DNA of 64,000 nucleotides from assembly GCA_044356555.1 (NCBI GenBank), contig JBIKWB010000014.1, positions 65,626 through 129,625 of the forward strand, read 5' to 3'. The position numbers were made by a program, and so were the translations under genes. Origin of the DNA: Tous-C4FEB sp044356555. GTDB lineage: Bacteria; Verrucomicrobiota; Verrucomicrobiia; Opitutales; Opitutaceae. Under the pieces are notes generated by a model that had not been told where the DNA came from, made no database searches, and saw nothing but the letters and a program-made list of their open reading frames with translations. Below, piece by piece: positions 26,861-35,870 of this stretch (position 1 is the first letter of the stretch; each line of letters begins with the position of its first letter).

Positions 26861-27817
26861 TCACATCTCGCGCAAAATGGCGCGGAGAACTTTCACGGCG
26901 TGGACCGAGGAGATTCCTTCATTGGCGTCGATGACGTTGAGTTCGCCGTGGTCTTGGCCGCCGGCGAGATCGCTGAGGGCTCGGACCGCGAGAAACGGGA
27001 TCTCGTTGGTGTAGCAGACGTGGGCGTAAGCGGTCGTCTCCATATCGGCGCAGCGGGCACCCCACGTGTCGTGGACGAATTTGCGGTAATCGCGGTTGTC
27101 GAGAAAAACGGTGCCGGTCACGCCGACGCCGCCGACGCTCACGGTGATTTCACGCCCGGTCTTGGCGCTGATGACCGGCCCAAGTTTCTTCACGGCACGG
27201 CGGGCGACTTCCAGCAAGGAGGCGTCGACGGGGAAGTAGGCAACGCGCTCAAATTTCTCTTTGCTCGAGCGGACGGCAAACATGTCCGCCGGGAAAATCA
27301 TGCCGTAGTTGGGGTAACGTTTGGTGAAATAATCTGCTTTCACCCAGTCTTTGCCATCGGGAGTCGGATTGAAATAAGCGGCTTCGCTGTGGTAAGCCCA
27401 CTTCTCGGGGATGACGACATCGCCGACGCGCAGGGCGGGGTCGGTGCCGCCCGCGACCCCGGCGAAAAGGACGTGGCTGATGGGCAGGCGCTCAAGCGCA
27501 AGCTGTAACGCCATAGCCGCATTGACCATGCTGATGCCGGTCTCAAATACGACGATGTCCTTTCCCTCGACGGTGCCGATGTAGTAGCGAAATCCTTTGA
27601 CGCGTTTCTCGGTGAAGCCGCCCTCAAGCAGTTTAAACTCCTTCACCATCGCGTCCATTTCAGGGGGATAGGCGTTGAGCACGGCAATCAGGGGCTTGCG
27701 GATAGCGGGCGCCGGGGTGGCGGCTTGGGCGACCACGTTGGGCGTGAATGGGCTGAGCAGGATTGCGGCGAGCAGGGCGCAGCGGGCGATCAATTGGCGG
27801 CGGTTGAGCATGGTCAT
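26861..27817 (-). CDS. exported MTA/SAH-nucleosidase-like phosphorylase-superfamily protein
   Basis: 318 residues. After an N-terminal signal (NRRQLIARCALLAAILL, with cleavage near VVAQA; the RR pair may make it a Tat substrate) the protein has the purine nucleoside phosphorylase fold: GISMVNAAMAL, FAGVAGGTDPALRVGDVVIP and CADMETTAYAHVCYTNEIPF. The ADMET motif carries the Met and Glu that bind ribose in MTA/SAH nucleosidases, and LAVRALSDLAGG carries the catalytic Asp. Cytoplasmic Pfs enzymes are about 230 residues; this one is longer and exported, so it may salvage nucleosides in the periplasm rather than recycle SAM by-products. Start at 27817, or 27811 by the second ATG. Confidence 0.8.
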   Translation of the reverse strand: MTMLNRRQLIARCALLAAILLSPFTPNVVAQAATPAPAIRKPLIAVLNAYPPEMDAMVKEFKLLEGGFTEKRVKGFRYYIGTVEGKDIVVFETGISMVNAAMALQLALERLPISHVLFAGVAGGTDPALRVGDVVIPEKWAYHSEAAYFNPTPDGKDWVKADYFTKRYPNYGMIFPADMFAVRSSKEKFERVAYFPVDASLLEVARRAVKKLGPVISAKTGREITVSVGGVGVTGTVFLDNRDYRKFVHDTWGARCADMETTAYAHVCYTNEIPFLAVRALSDLAGGQDHGELNVIDANEGISSVHAVKVLRAILREM

Positions 27818-27972
27818 TGCCCAAACTGAGCAGCTGCGGTGCCAAGGCGTCGAGCTTGGGTAAGCCGATTGGCAAGATTTCAGAAAAGGTGGTTCGCATG
27901 GTCCGCCTCGGCTGACCACGCTCCGGGGCTGTTGCCTCGGCTTAGTCGCAGGCGCTGAACGTCCGACGACCC

Positions 27973-28932
27973 TTGAATTCAAACGAACACCAATTTCGCG
28001 ATTCCGCCAACGCGCTGCCGCCAAGACTCACCCGCGATGGGGTGAGTCCTAGTACGGTTGTCTTGCCGGTCGGCCCGTGGACGACCTTGCGCGAGTTTCT
28101 GATTCAGCGATTTCCGGGCGTGCCGGAGGCGGCTTGGGTGGCTCGGTTTGAAAAAGGCGAAGTCCTGGACGAGAGCGGTGCGGCCGTGCCCGCCAACCTG
28201 CCTTACGCCGCCGGCCAACGCATCCGCTATTTCCGTTCGATCGAGGCGGAAGCCCGCATCCCCTTTGACGAGGTCGTGCTCTTCCAAGACGAATTGCTCG
28301 TCGTGGCCGATAAGCCGCATTTTCTGCCGGTGATTCCTTCGGGCCGCTATTTGCAGGAAACGCTGCTGGTGCGCCTCAAGCGCAGGCTCGGTCTCGATTC
28401 TCTCTCGCCGATCCACCGGATCGACCGCGAGACGGCCGGGCTCGTGGTCTTCACCGTGCAACCCGCGACGCGAGGCCGTTACCAGAATCTCTTTTTGGAA
28501 AAATCGATCCGGAAGAGCTATGAAGCCATCGCGCCATGGCGGCCGGAACTTGGGTTGCCGTTGAATCACCGCAGCCGGCTGGAGGAAAATCCGGAGCGAT
28601 TCATGCAGATGCGTGAAGTGGAAGGTGAGCCCAACGCCGAAACGCGGATCGAGCTGTTGGCGACCCGTGGCAAGTGGGCGCGCTATGGCCTCAACCCGAT
28701 TACCGGCCGCAAACACCAGTTGCGCGCGCACTGTGCGGCACTGGGCATCCCCATTCGCAACGACCAAATCTACCCGGTGCATTTGCCGGAGAACAGCGAC
28801 GATTTCGGACAGCCGCTGCAGCTCCTCGCCAAGGCTATCGCTTTTGCAGATCCGATCAGCGGCGAGGCGCGCAGCTTTGCCAGTGCTCGTGCGCTGGAGT
28901 GGCCGGTCGTTGCGAGCGCCGCCGTACCATGA
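27973..28932 (+). CDS. RluA-family pseudouridine synthase
   Basis: 319 residues. The catalytic aspartate lies in SPIHRIDRETAGLVVF; LLVVADKPHFLPVIPSG, the core strand of the fold, and the late NPITGRKHQLRAHCAALG are also present. It isomerises uridine to pseudouridine in rRNA or tRNA; the site is unknown. The frame has no ATG before residue 200 and appears to start at TTG 27973, because family-like sequence (DGVSPSTVVLPVGPW) begins about 20 residues later. GTG codons nearby are alternatives. Its stop overlaps the start of the DTW-domain gene (ATGA), so two RNA-modification genes are coupled. Confidence 0.88.
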   Translation: MNSNEHQFRDSANALPPRLTRDGVSPSTVVLPVGPWTTLREFLIQRFPGVPEAAWVARFEKGEVLDESGAAVPANLPYAAGQRIRYFRSIEAEARIPFDEVVLFQDELLVVADKPHFLPVIPSGRYLQETLLVRLKRRLGLDSLSPIHRIDRETAGLVVFTVQPATRGRYQNLFLEKSIRKSYEAIAPWRPELGLPLNHRSRLEENPERFMQMREVEGEPNAETRIELLATRGKWARYGLNPITGRKHQLRAHCAALGIPIRNDQIYPVHLPENSDDFGQPLQLLAKAIAFADPISGEARSFASARALEWPVVASAAVP

Positions 28933-29651
28933 GTCGCGTGATGTGCTACCGCTGCAATTGGCCGCAACCGCATTGCTGGTGCGGGTCGATCACGCCCATG
29001 CCGACGCGCACGAAGTTTGTGATCCTCATGCACCCGTATGAATACAAACGGGTGAAGGCGAACACCGGCCGGCTCACTCATCTGTGTCTCGCCGACAGTG
29101 AGCTGCACCTCGGCATCGGCTTCGACGAGCACGAGGCGGTGCAGGCGCTGATCAACGATCCGCGGAATTTTCCGGTGCTGCTCTACCCGGGACGTGATTC
29201 GCGGGATCTTTCGAAGGGCGAGTTGCCCGTTGCCGATTTGGCGGGACGGCGGCTGGTGGTTTTCTTGCTCGATGCGACGTGGCGACTGGTGCGTCCGATG
29301 TTTCGCACCAGCCTTAGTCTGCAACGGCTGCCGCGCATCATGTTTACCAACGCCGCTCCGAGCCGCTATATCATCAAACGCCAGCCGGAGCCGGGGTGCC
29401 TTTCGACGCTCGAAGCGACGCACGAGTTGCTCTGCGCTTTGGATCTTGCGGGGCTCGACGTGTATTCTCAACCGGCGCAACTCATCGATTTGTTTCACCG
29501 CATGCAGGACTTTCAGATTCGCCGCGCCGCCGAGAACGCACTTCACGGTGACCGGCGACCGCCCCGGCCGAATCCGCAGGATCCTTCCTCCGCCGGCGCG
29601 CCTTTTTCATCAAAACGTCGCCGGGTTTTCCCGGCGGCGCCGCCCGGCTGA
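28929..29651 (+). CDS. tapT: DTW-domain tRNA-uridine aminocarboxypropyltransferase
   Basis: 240 residues. The N-terminal zinc-type cysteines CYRCNWPQPHCWCG, HPYEYKRVKANTGRL and the family-defining DATWRLVRPM identify the DTW family, which includes TapT/TuaA. TapT transfers the 3-amino-3-carboxypropyl group of SAM to uridine 47 of tRNA (acp3U47). The start overlaps the stop of the upstream pseudouridine synthase by an ATGA, so translation is coupled. The last 35 residues are low-complexity (RPPRPNPQDPSSAGAP) and the coding DNA there contains a 7-bp hairpin (29619-29636), so the true functional part may end earlier. Confidence 0.85.
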   Translation: MSRVMCYRCNWPQPHCWCGSITPMPTRTKFVILMHPYEYKRVKANTGRLTHLCLADSELHLGIGFDEHEAVQALINDPRNFPVLLYPGRDSRDLSKGELPVADLAGRRLVVFLLDATWRLVRPMFRTSLSLQRLPRIMFTNAAPSRYIIKRQPEPGCLSTLEATHELLCALDLAGLDVYSQPAQLIDLFHRMQDFQIRRAAENALHGDRRPPRPNPQDPSSAGAPFSSKRRRVFPAAPPG

Positions 29652-29769
29652 TGGGAAAGGACGGCGTTGTCTTTTGGGAAAGCGCCGGCTGAAGGCTGCG
29701 GCCGAACCCCGGAGAGAGCCGCGCGCGGTCAAACGATGATCAGCGGTTGCGCGGACAATAATCGAGGGC

Positions 29770-30651
29770 ATGCTGCACCCCATGAGACGATGGGCTGGAC
29801 TCGTGATTCTGCTCGGGCTGATGGCAACGAAGGTCGTTGCGGCGCCATTGCCGACGGGACGCGGGCAAACAGAGGTCAGTTATGGCGGCTCGCCGGTCGT
29901 GCTCCACACCTATAAACCGGTCGGCTACAGCGACGGACCGTTGTTGGTGGTATTTCACGGGGTGATGCGCAATGCGGATCAGTATCTCGAATTCGCGATC
30001 CCGATGGCCGACCGATTTGGGATGATTTTGGTATCGCCGCGGCTGGATGAGGGCGCGTTTCCCGACGAAGAATGGTATCAACGGGGTGGTGTGCTGATCG
30101 CGGGGGGCGAAGTGAATCCGAAAGAGCGATGGATGTTCAATGTCGTGGACGCGATCGTGGCGGATGTGCGCACGCGGGAAAATCGGCCGACGCTGCCGTT
30201 TTACCTGATCGGGCATTCGGCCGGTGCGCAGTTTCTGGTGCGATTGGCCGCGTTTCAACCGGGCGAGGCGAGGCGGATCGTGGCGGGAAACGCGGGCTCG
30301 CTTTTGTTTCCCAGCACGGACCATGGGTTCGGCTACGGGCTGGGCGGACTGCCGGCCGAGCTCCGGGATGATGCCATGCTGCGCCAGTATCTTGCGGCGC
30401 CTCTGACCCTTTATCTCGGGACGGCAGACACGGCTCCCCGCCGTCGCTTTGATGCGAGCGCGGCGGGTATGAAGCAGGGGCCTCATCGTTATGCGCGTAA
30501 TCTCGCCTGCTACGCGCTCGCTGAGGCGATGGCGAAGGAGCGGGGCTGGACCTTTGGGTGGCGCAAAGTGGAAGCGCCGGGTATCGAGCACGACGCGGCG
30601 CGGATGTTTGCCGCGCCGGAAGTCGGAGATGCTTTGCTGGGGCCGAAGTGA
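29770..30651 (+). CDS. secreted alpha/beta hydrolase (poly-ester/feruloyl-esterase-like)
   Basis: 293 residues with an N-terminal signal peptide (RRWAGLVILLGLMATKVVAA). The alpha/beta-hydrolase core shows LLVVFHGVMRNADQYL (oxyanion region), the nucleophile elbow YLIGHSAGAQFLVR and GIEHD near the end, which probably supplies the catalytic histidine. The layout resembles secreted esterases of the PHB depolymerase/feruloyl esterase class. The substrate is unknown. ATG at 29770 is used; a second ATG at 29782 gives an equally good signal. The 118-bp upstream gap shows no clear structure. Confidence 0.75.
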   Translation: MLHPMRRWAGLVILLGLMATKVVAAPLPTGRGQTEVSYGGSPVVLHTYKPVGYSDGPLLVVFHGVMRNADQYLEFAIPMADRFGMILVSPRLDEGAFPDEEWYQRGGVLIAGGEVNPKERWMFNVVDAIVADVRTRENRPTLPFYLIGHSAGAQFLVRLAAFQPGEARRIVAGNAGSLLFPSTDHGFGYGLGGLPAELRDDAMLRQYLAAPLTLYLGTADTAPRRRFDASAAGMKQGPHRYARNLACYALAEAMAKERGWTFGWRKVEAPGIEHDAARMFAAPEVGDALLGPK

Positions 30652-30797
30652 ATGCAGACACTTGGGCGTGAGTCGGGGCGTGGCCGGACTCACCTGACGC
30701 GTTGTTGGAACCGGCCGCAGGGCAAAAACCTTCGGCGTTAGTTTTTAGATGCTTATCCCGTTGAGTCCGGTTGGCTAATTGACGCCGGTGCGCACGG

Positions 30798-31214
30798 CTA
30801 GATCGAATTGGCGATGCCCAGCAGGGAGTGAAAGGCCGTCATCTGAGTATTGCGCCGGCCGAATCGAAAGACGAACCCAGCGGCGCGGCGCTGAAGATAA
30901 TCGGGATCTGCGCCATGATGGGTTTCGTTTAACCAAGTCTTCAGAGTGCCAAAAACGCGATGGAGGTGGAGGGCCAAGTGAGCGCTCCTCTGAGGCGCGA
31001 ATCCGACCGGTGCGGATTTTGAGTATCCAGCCCAACGGTCCGCGAAGTCGATCATGCCAAGCTCGGTCTGGGCCCAGAGAAACTGCCGGCTGCCGATCTC
31101 ATCGGCGCGAGCTGCGGTGCAAAGGCGCAGACGGCCGGTTAAATCGCGTTGCTGACGTGGGGCATCGACCGAGACAAAACCGCACCAAAGAGCAGTACCT
31201 TGTTCGGATGTGCG
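30798..31214 (-). mobile_element. remnant of an IS1595/ISXO2-type transposase
   Basis: Reading down from 31214 there is an open frame of about 138 codons without a proper start. It contains TGRLRL, then WAGYSKS, and ends with HLHRVFGTLKTWL, NETHHG and FVFRFGRRNTQMTAFHSLLG. Those last motifs match the C-terminal end of ISXO2-like IS1595 transposases (VHRV..LK.WL.GTHHG, then FRFNRR). The N-terminal domain, the upstream DDE residues and a clear pair of terminal inverted repeats are missing. The element lies in a 604-bp gap (30652-31255) between the hydrolase and aminotransferase genes. The rest of that gap, including 30652-30797, shows nothing I can support. Confidence 0.8.
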
Positions 31215-31255
31215 CTACGCCGAGGGCGGGTTTGCCCAGAGCCGGACCCGGCGGG

Positions 31256-32347
31256 TCAGGGGGTCGCCGACTTCGGCGTTTCGGCGAGGGCGGCGTCGAG
31301 GGATTTCAGCATCGCGGCGATGGTTTCGTCGGTCTCGTCGCCCATGTTGGAGATGCGGAAGGTTTTGCCCTTCAGCTTGCCGTAGCCTCCGTCGATTACG
31401 AGGCCGTGCTTTGATTTCAGAATTTTGTTCAACGCGCCGAGGTCGATATTTTGCGTGTTGGCGAAGCAGTTCAATGAGAGCGAACCGTAGCCTTCCTTGG
31501 GGAACAGCTTGAAACCCTTGGCGAAAACGAAGTCGCGGACGGTGGAATTGAGGCGGGCGTGACGAGCGAAGCGGGCCGCGAGGCCCTCGGTCTTGATATC
31601 ATCGAGCTTCGATTTGAGGGCGTAGATGAGCGGGATGACCGGGGTGCTGGGCGTCATGCCGTTCTCGTGGTTTTTTTGAAACTCGATCAGGTCGAAATAG
31701 TAGCCGCGGGTAGGGCATTTGGCGGCGCGGTCGAGGGCTCGTTTTGAGACGGAGCAGAGGGCCAGCCCGGGCGGGAGGGCGAGGGCCTTTTGCGAACCGG
31801 TGATGAGGATGTCGATACCGAGTTCGTCCTTATGGATGGGCAGCACACTGAAGGAACTGACGGTGTCGATGATCGAGATCACCTCCGGGAAATCGCGCAG
31901 GACGGCCATGATCGCCGGCAAATCGCTCATGCAGCCGCAGGACGTTTCATTGTGAATGAGAGTGATCGCGTCGTAACCGCCGGTGGCGAGTTCACGGCGG
32001 ATAGCTTCGGGGTCGACCGGTTGGCCCCAGTCGAACTTGAGGGCGGTGGCGGCGAGCCCGCAGCGCAGAGCGACATCGTTCCACTTGTCGGAGAACGCGC
32101 CGTTCATGCAGTTGAGCACCTTCTTTTGGCAGACGTTCCGCAGCGCGCCTTCCATTACGCCCCACGCGGAGCTGGTCGAGAGATAGACCGGATCTTTCGT
32201 GGCGGCCAGGGCCTGGAGCTCGGGCTGGATGGAATTATAGAGCGCGACAAAGTCGGTGCTGCGATGGCCGATCATGGGCTGCGCCATGGCGCGGAGCGTT
32301 TTTTCCGAGACGGCGATGGGGCCGGGGATGAAGAGTTTGTAGCTCAT
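31256..32347 (-). CDS. class V aminotransferase (serine/alanine-glyoxylate or phosphoserine type)
   Basis: 363 residues, PLP-dependent fold type I. It starts LFIPGPIAVSEKTLRAM and carries GHRSTDF, the PLP-contacting LIHNETSCG, IDTVSSF, and the Schiff-base lysine in ITGSQKALALPPGLA. GSQKAL with PPGLA is the pattern of the alanine/serine-glyoxylate aminotransferase group. In several bacteria a member of this group acts as the phosphoserine aminotransferase for serine synthesis, so that is a possible role. It may be monocistronic. It is divergent from lpxK with 89 bp between starts. Confidence 0.88.
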   Translation of the reverse strand: MSYKLFIPGPIAVSEKTLRAMAQPMIGHRSTDFVALYNSIQPELQALAATKDPVYLSTSSAWGVMEGALRNVCQKKVLNCMNGAFSDKWNDVALRCGLAATALKFDWGQPVDPEAIRRELATGGYDAITLIHNETSCGCMSDLPAIMAVLRDFPEVISIIDTVSSFSVLPIHKDELGIDILITGSQKALALPPGLALCSVSKRALDRAAKCPTRGYYFDLIEFQKNHENGMTPSTPVIPLIYALKSKLDDIKTEGLAARFARHARLNSTVRDFVFAKGFKLFPKEGYGSLSLNCFANTQNIDLGALNKILKSKHGLVIDGGYGKLKGKTFRISNMGDETDETIAAMLKSLDAALAETPKSATP

Positions 32348-32436
32348 AAAAGTGGCCCGTGGGCGTTGCGAAAACAGTTTACGCGCCGGAGGCCGTCAAC
32401 CTTCATCGCGGGCATCAACGCGTCCATAAAACTCCC

Positions 32437-33639
32437 ATGCTGCTGCACTGGTTGAAGAAGAAGTTTCGTACGTTTGAGCTCTACACGGTGGACATCGTGC
32501 TCGACCGGCGCGCGGATGCCGGAGCGAGTGTGTATGGGGCGTTTTTGCAGGCGCTGTCGTGGTTGTTCAACGGGATCGTGCAGACGCGGCTTTGGCTCTA
32601 TCGGAACCGCATTTTCCACGACCACCCGCTGGGTTGTCTCGTCGTGGTCGTGGGCAATCTCACTGTCGGTGGCACCGGCAAGACGCCGGTGGTGGAAAAA
32701 TTTGCGCGGGCGCTGCGCGACCGGGGACGCAAGGTCGCCATCCTCAGCCGCGGCTATAAAAGCAAGGCGCCGCCGTTTTGGAAAAAGTGGTGGTTTAAGC
32801 TCACGCATACGGCCGAGGCGCCGCCCCGGGTCGTGAGCGACGGCGTGCGGGTGTTGCTCGATAGCGAGACGGCCGGCGACGAACCGTTCATGCTGGCGAA
32901 GAATCTGCCCGGAGTCGTCGTGCTCGTGGACAAAAACCGCGTGAAGGCCGGCGCGTATGCGATCAAGAAATTCGGTTGCGACACCCTGATTTTGGACGAC
33001 GGCTTCCAGTATCTGCCGCTTAAGGGGCGGTTGAATCTGCTGCTGGTGGACAAGACCAATCCCTTCGGCAACGGCCACATGCTGCCGCGCGGCGTGCTGC
33101 GAGAGCCGATCAAGCACCTGAACCGGGCGAGTTATATTTTCCTGACGAAATCAAACGGCGAACGGGACAACGAATTGGAGGCCCTGATTCGGGAGCACAA
33201 TCCGAAGGCTGACATCATCGAATGCGCGCACCGGCCGCAGTATCTCCAACGCTTCGGTGTCGCGGTCGATGCGCCGGAGGCCCGCGTGCCGCTGGCGTGG
33301 CTGAAAGGGCGGCGGGTCTTTGCTTTCAGTGGCATCGCGACACCGGAAAGCTTCGAGAAATTTTTGCGCGATCTCGGTGCGCTCGTCATGGGCCGGGAGC
33401 GCTACTTGGACCATTACCGCTATGAGGAGGAGGATTTGGCGGAACTCTTTGCCGCGGCCCAGCGTGAAGGCGCGGAGTGTTTGGTGACGACCGAGAAGGA
33501 CGCGGTGCGCATCGCGGAAACGCGGGCGTGCCCTTTGCCGCTCTTTTACCTGCGGCTTGAGATCGACATCATCAGGGGTGCGGCGGACTTCGAAGAAGCC
33601 GTGGGGCGCATTTGTTTTCCGCGGGACGGGACGCGGTAG
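32437..33639 (+). CDS. lpxK: tetraacyldisaccharide 4'-kinase
   Basis: Inner-membrane kinase that phosphorylates the 4' position of tetraacyldisaccharide 1-phosphate, giving lipid IVA. It is 400 residues, longer than the E. coli enzyme (about 330). The P-loop is GNLTVGGTGKTPVVEKF; LSRGYKSKA, GDEPFMLAKNLPGVVVLVD and LILDDGFQY follow, all diagnostic of LpxK. The N-terminal region is amphipathic, as expected for a monotopic membrane protein. Start at ATG 32437; the frame extends 26 codons upstream but without family-like sequence. It forms the lipid A pathway with lpxB, although the two are 24 kb apart. The aminopeptidase gene begins 52 bp downstream on the same strand. Confidence 0.93.
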   Translation: MLLHWLKKKFRTFELYTVDIVLDRRADAGASVYGAFLQALSWLFNGIVQTRLWLYRNRIFHDHPLGCLVVVVGNLTVGGTGKTPVVEKFARALRDRGRKVAILSRGYKSKAPPFWKKWWFKLTHTAEAPPRVVSDGVRVLLDSETAGDEPFMLAKNLPGVVVLVDKNRVKAGAYAIKKFGCDTLILDDGFQYLPLKGRLNLLLVDKTNPFGNGHMLPRGVLREPIKHLNRASYIFLTKSNGERDNELEALIREHNPKADIIECAHRPQYLQRFGVAVDAPEARVPLAWLKGRRVFAFSGIATPESFEKFLRDLGALVMGRERYLDHYRYEEEDLAELFAAAQREGAECLVTTEKDAVRIAETRACPLPLFYLRLEIDIIRGAADFEEAVGRICFPRDGTR

Positions 33640-33691
33640 CTTTCGCTTGCAGGCGGCGGGCGGCGTGACGTTAGCTGAGCTCTTAATTCAC

Positions 33692-34813
33692 ATGATCATC
33701 GACCCCCGCTACACCCAACTTGCCGCCGGCCTCACCGGATTTTCGACCGCCCTTAAACCGGGTGAACGCGTGCTCATCGATGCTTTCGACGTGCCCGACG
33801 CGATGGTTATCGCACTCGTGCGCGCGACCCGGGCCCGAGGCGCGACCCCTTACGTGCAGCTGCACCGGGCGCGGGTCTCGCGGGAGCTCGCGCTCGGCGC
33901 GACTGAGGCGCAATACGAGCCCCACGCCGCCGTGGAATTGCAGCGGATGCAGAAGATGGACGCCTACATCGCCCTGCGCGGCGCGGATAATATTTTTGAA
34001 AACTCCGACGTGCCTTCGGCGCGGACGCAGCTGATCTCGCGGCTGATGAAACCCGTGCTCGACCATCGCGTGGGCAAGACCAAATGGGTCGTGTTGCGTT
34101 GGCCGACTTCGGCGATGGCGCAACAGGCGGGGAAGAGTACCGAGGCGTTTGAGGATTTCTATTTCAAGGTCTGCAATCTCGACTACAGCCTGCTCACGCC
34201 CGGCATGAAAGCGCTGGGCGACCTGATGGCGAAGACCGACCGCGTGCAGATCAAGGGCCCGGGGACCGATCTCACGTTTTCCATCAAGGGCATCGGCTCG
34301 CAGCCTTGCGGCGGCCTGCGGAACATCCCCGATGGCGAAGTTTTCTCGTGCCCGGTGAAGGACTCCGTCGAAGGCGTGATCCAGTATAACGCGCCGACGG
34401 TCTACCTCGGCGCTTCCTTCGATAATATCCGGTTAGTTTTCAAAAAAGGGAAAATCGTCGAAGCGACTTCCAACAACACGAAACGCCTCAATGAGATTTT
34501 GGACAGCGACGCCGGCGCGCGCTACATCGGCGAGTTCGCGATCGGTTTCAATCCGCATATCCTTGAGCCGATGCGCGATATCCTTTTCGACGAAAAGATC
34601 GCCGGCTCCTTCCACTTCACGCCCGGGCAAGCCTATGACGGCGTCGGCAACGGCAACAAATCCCAAGTGCATTGGGACATGGTGTGCATCCAGCGGCCCG
34701 AGTACGGCGGCGGCGAAATCTGGTTCGACGGCAAGTTGATCCGCAAGGACGGCATCTTTGTGCCGAAGGCGCTCAACAAGTTGAATCCGGACTATCTGCT
34801 GGGGAAGAAGTAG
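33692..34813 (+). CDS. M29-family metalloaminopeptidase
   Basis: 373 residues. The sequence matches the thermophilic aminopeptidase (AmpS/PepS) family. GLRNIPDGEVFSCPVKDSVEG and GEFAIGFNPHI supply metal-ligand glutamates, and FHFTPGQAYDGVGN plus SQVHWDMV supply the His and Asp ligands of the two-metal site near the C-terminus. It removes N-terminal residues from peptides in the cytoplasm. No signal peptide. The ATG at 33692 gives the family-like N-terminus MIIDPRYTQLAAGLTG. After its stop a GC-rich hairpin-like stretch lies in the 56-bp gap before the next gene on the same strand. Confidence 0.88.
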   Translation: MIIDPRYTQLAAGLTGFSTALKPGERVLIDAFDVPDAMVIALVRATRARGATPYVQLHRARVSRELALGATEAQYEPHAAVELQRMQKMDAYIALRGADNIFENSDVPSARTQLISRLMKPVLDHRVGKTKWVVLRWPTSAMAQQAGKSTEAFEDFYFKVCNLDYSLLTPGMKALGDLMAKTDRVQIKGPGTDLTFSIKGIGSQPCGGLRNIPDGEVFSCPVKDSVEGVIQYNAPTVYLGASFDNIRLVFKKGKIVEATSNNTKRLNEILDSDAGARYIGEFAIGFNPHILEPMRDILFDEKIAGSFHFTPGQAYDGVGNGNKSQVHWDMVCIQRPEYGGGEIWFDGKLIRKDGIFVPKALNKLNPDYLLGKK

Positions 34814-34869
34814 GCGCGCGCTGGTGCGCGATTTAATCGCCCGCAAGCTGGCTCCTGCCTCAAGCTGCC

Positions 34870-35853
34870 ATGCGTGACTTCGTCCAAGCGCTGCCGAAGA
34901 CCGAGACGCACCTCCACATCGAGGGCGGCTTGCCGTATCAGCTGCTGCGGGCGTGGCAGCCGGAGACTTATCCGGCGGCGCCGTTCTTCCACGAACCGGA
35001 CTACCGGTTTCCGAGTTTTCAGAAATTCGACGAGATTTTGCTCGGGCATGCGCTGCCGTGGTTCATTTCGGCGGAGCGTTACTATGAATCGGCCCGGGCG
35101 ATGTTTGCCCGGCAGGTCGTCGAGAACGTGCGCTATGTGGAAACAAGTTTCCACCTGCCGATCACGCAGTTCATCGGCGTGCCCGGCCGCGAGATCATTG
35201 CGGCGATCAGGGCGGCGGTACCTCCGGGATTGGAGGTGAGGATCTTTGCGGGCATGTTGCGGACGGATTATGCCGGGCCGATGCAGGCGGTGATCGACGA
35301 TTTGGAGAACTGGGACGACCTCGCCGGCGTGGATTTGCACGGACTGGAGTCGCTGCCGACCGAACCGTGGACAGCCAAGGTCTGGGCCCGGCTGCGGGCG
35401 GCAGGAAAAGTGACCAAGGCCCACGCCGGGGAATTCGACGGTCCGCACCGGGTGCGCGAGGCCATCGAGATCTTGGGCGTGACCCGGGTGCAGCACGGGA
35501 TCCGGGCGATCGAGGATGCGGCGGTGGTCGCGTTGGCGCGGGACCGCGGGGTGACGTTTGATACCTGCCCGATCAGCAATCTGAAACTGCGGGTGGTGCC
35601 CACGCTGGCCGAGCATCCGTTGCGACGGCTGATGCAGGCGGGAGTGCGTTGCACGGTGAGCACGGATGATCCGTTGGTTTTTGCGAACGGGGTGAGCGAC
35701 GAGTATCTGGCGCTGGTCAATGAGGCCGGATTCTCCCTTGGGGAACTTGCTCAATTGGCCCGCAACGGTTGGGCCGTGGCGGACGTGCCGGGAGCGCTCC
35801 GACAGAAGTGGCTCGCGGAGATCGACCGGTTGACGATGGTGATGACCGGGTGA
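34870..35853 (+). CDS. adenosine-deaminase-family amidohydrolase
   Basis: 327 residues. The full set of purine-deaminase motifs is present: ETHLHIEGG (metal-binding HxH), KAHAGE (catalytic Glu), RVQHGIRA (His), CPISNLKL and VSTDDPLVF (metal Asp). It hydrolyses an amino group from adenosine, adenine or a related purine such as aminodeoxyfutalosine; sequence alone does not separate these, and no menaquinone genes are near. Cytoplasmic. It ends by overlapping or abutting the downstream RluD-type gene, with which it is probably cotranscribed. Confidence 0.88.
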   Translation: MRDFVQALPKTETHLHIEGGLPYQLLRAWQPETYPAAPFFHEPDYRFPSFQKFDEILLGHALPWFISAERYYESARAMFARQVVENVRYVETSFHLPITQFIGVPGREIIAAIRAAVPPGLEVRIFAGMLRTDYAGPMQAVIDDLENWDDLAGVDLHGLESLPTEPWTAKVWARLRAAGKVTKAHAGEFDGPHRVREAIEILGVTRVQHGIRAIEDAAVVALARDRGVTFDTCPISNLKLRVVPTLAEHPLRRLMQAGVRCTVSTDDPLVFANGVSDEYLALVNEAGFSLGELAQLARNGWAVADVPGALRQKWLAEIDRLTMVMTG

Positions 35854-35870
35854 TCCGCCCGCAAAAATCC

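Noticed and set aside
30682..30695. 14-base word shared with the opcA downstream gap (GCCGGACTCACCTG)
   Set aside because: Matches of this length are expected by chance among all pairs in 64 kb of GC-rich DNA; no extension of the similarity was seen.
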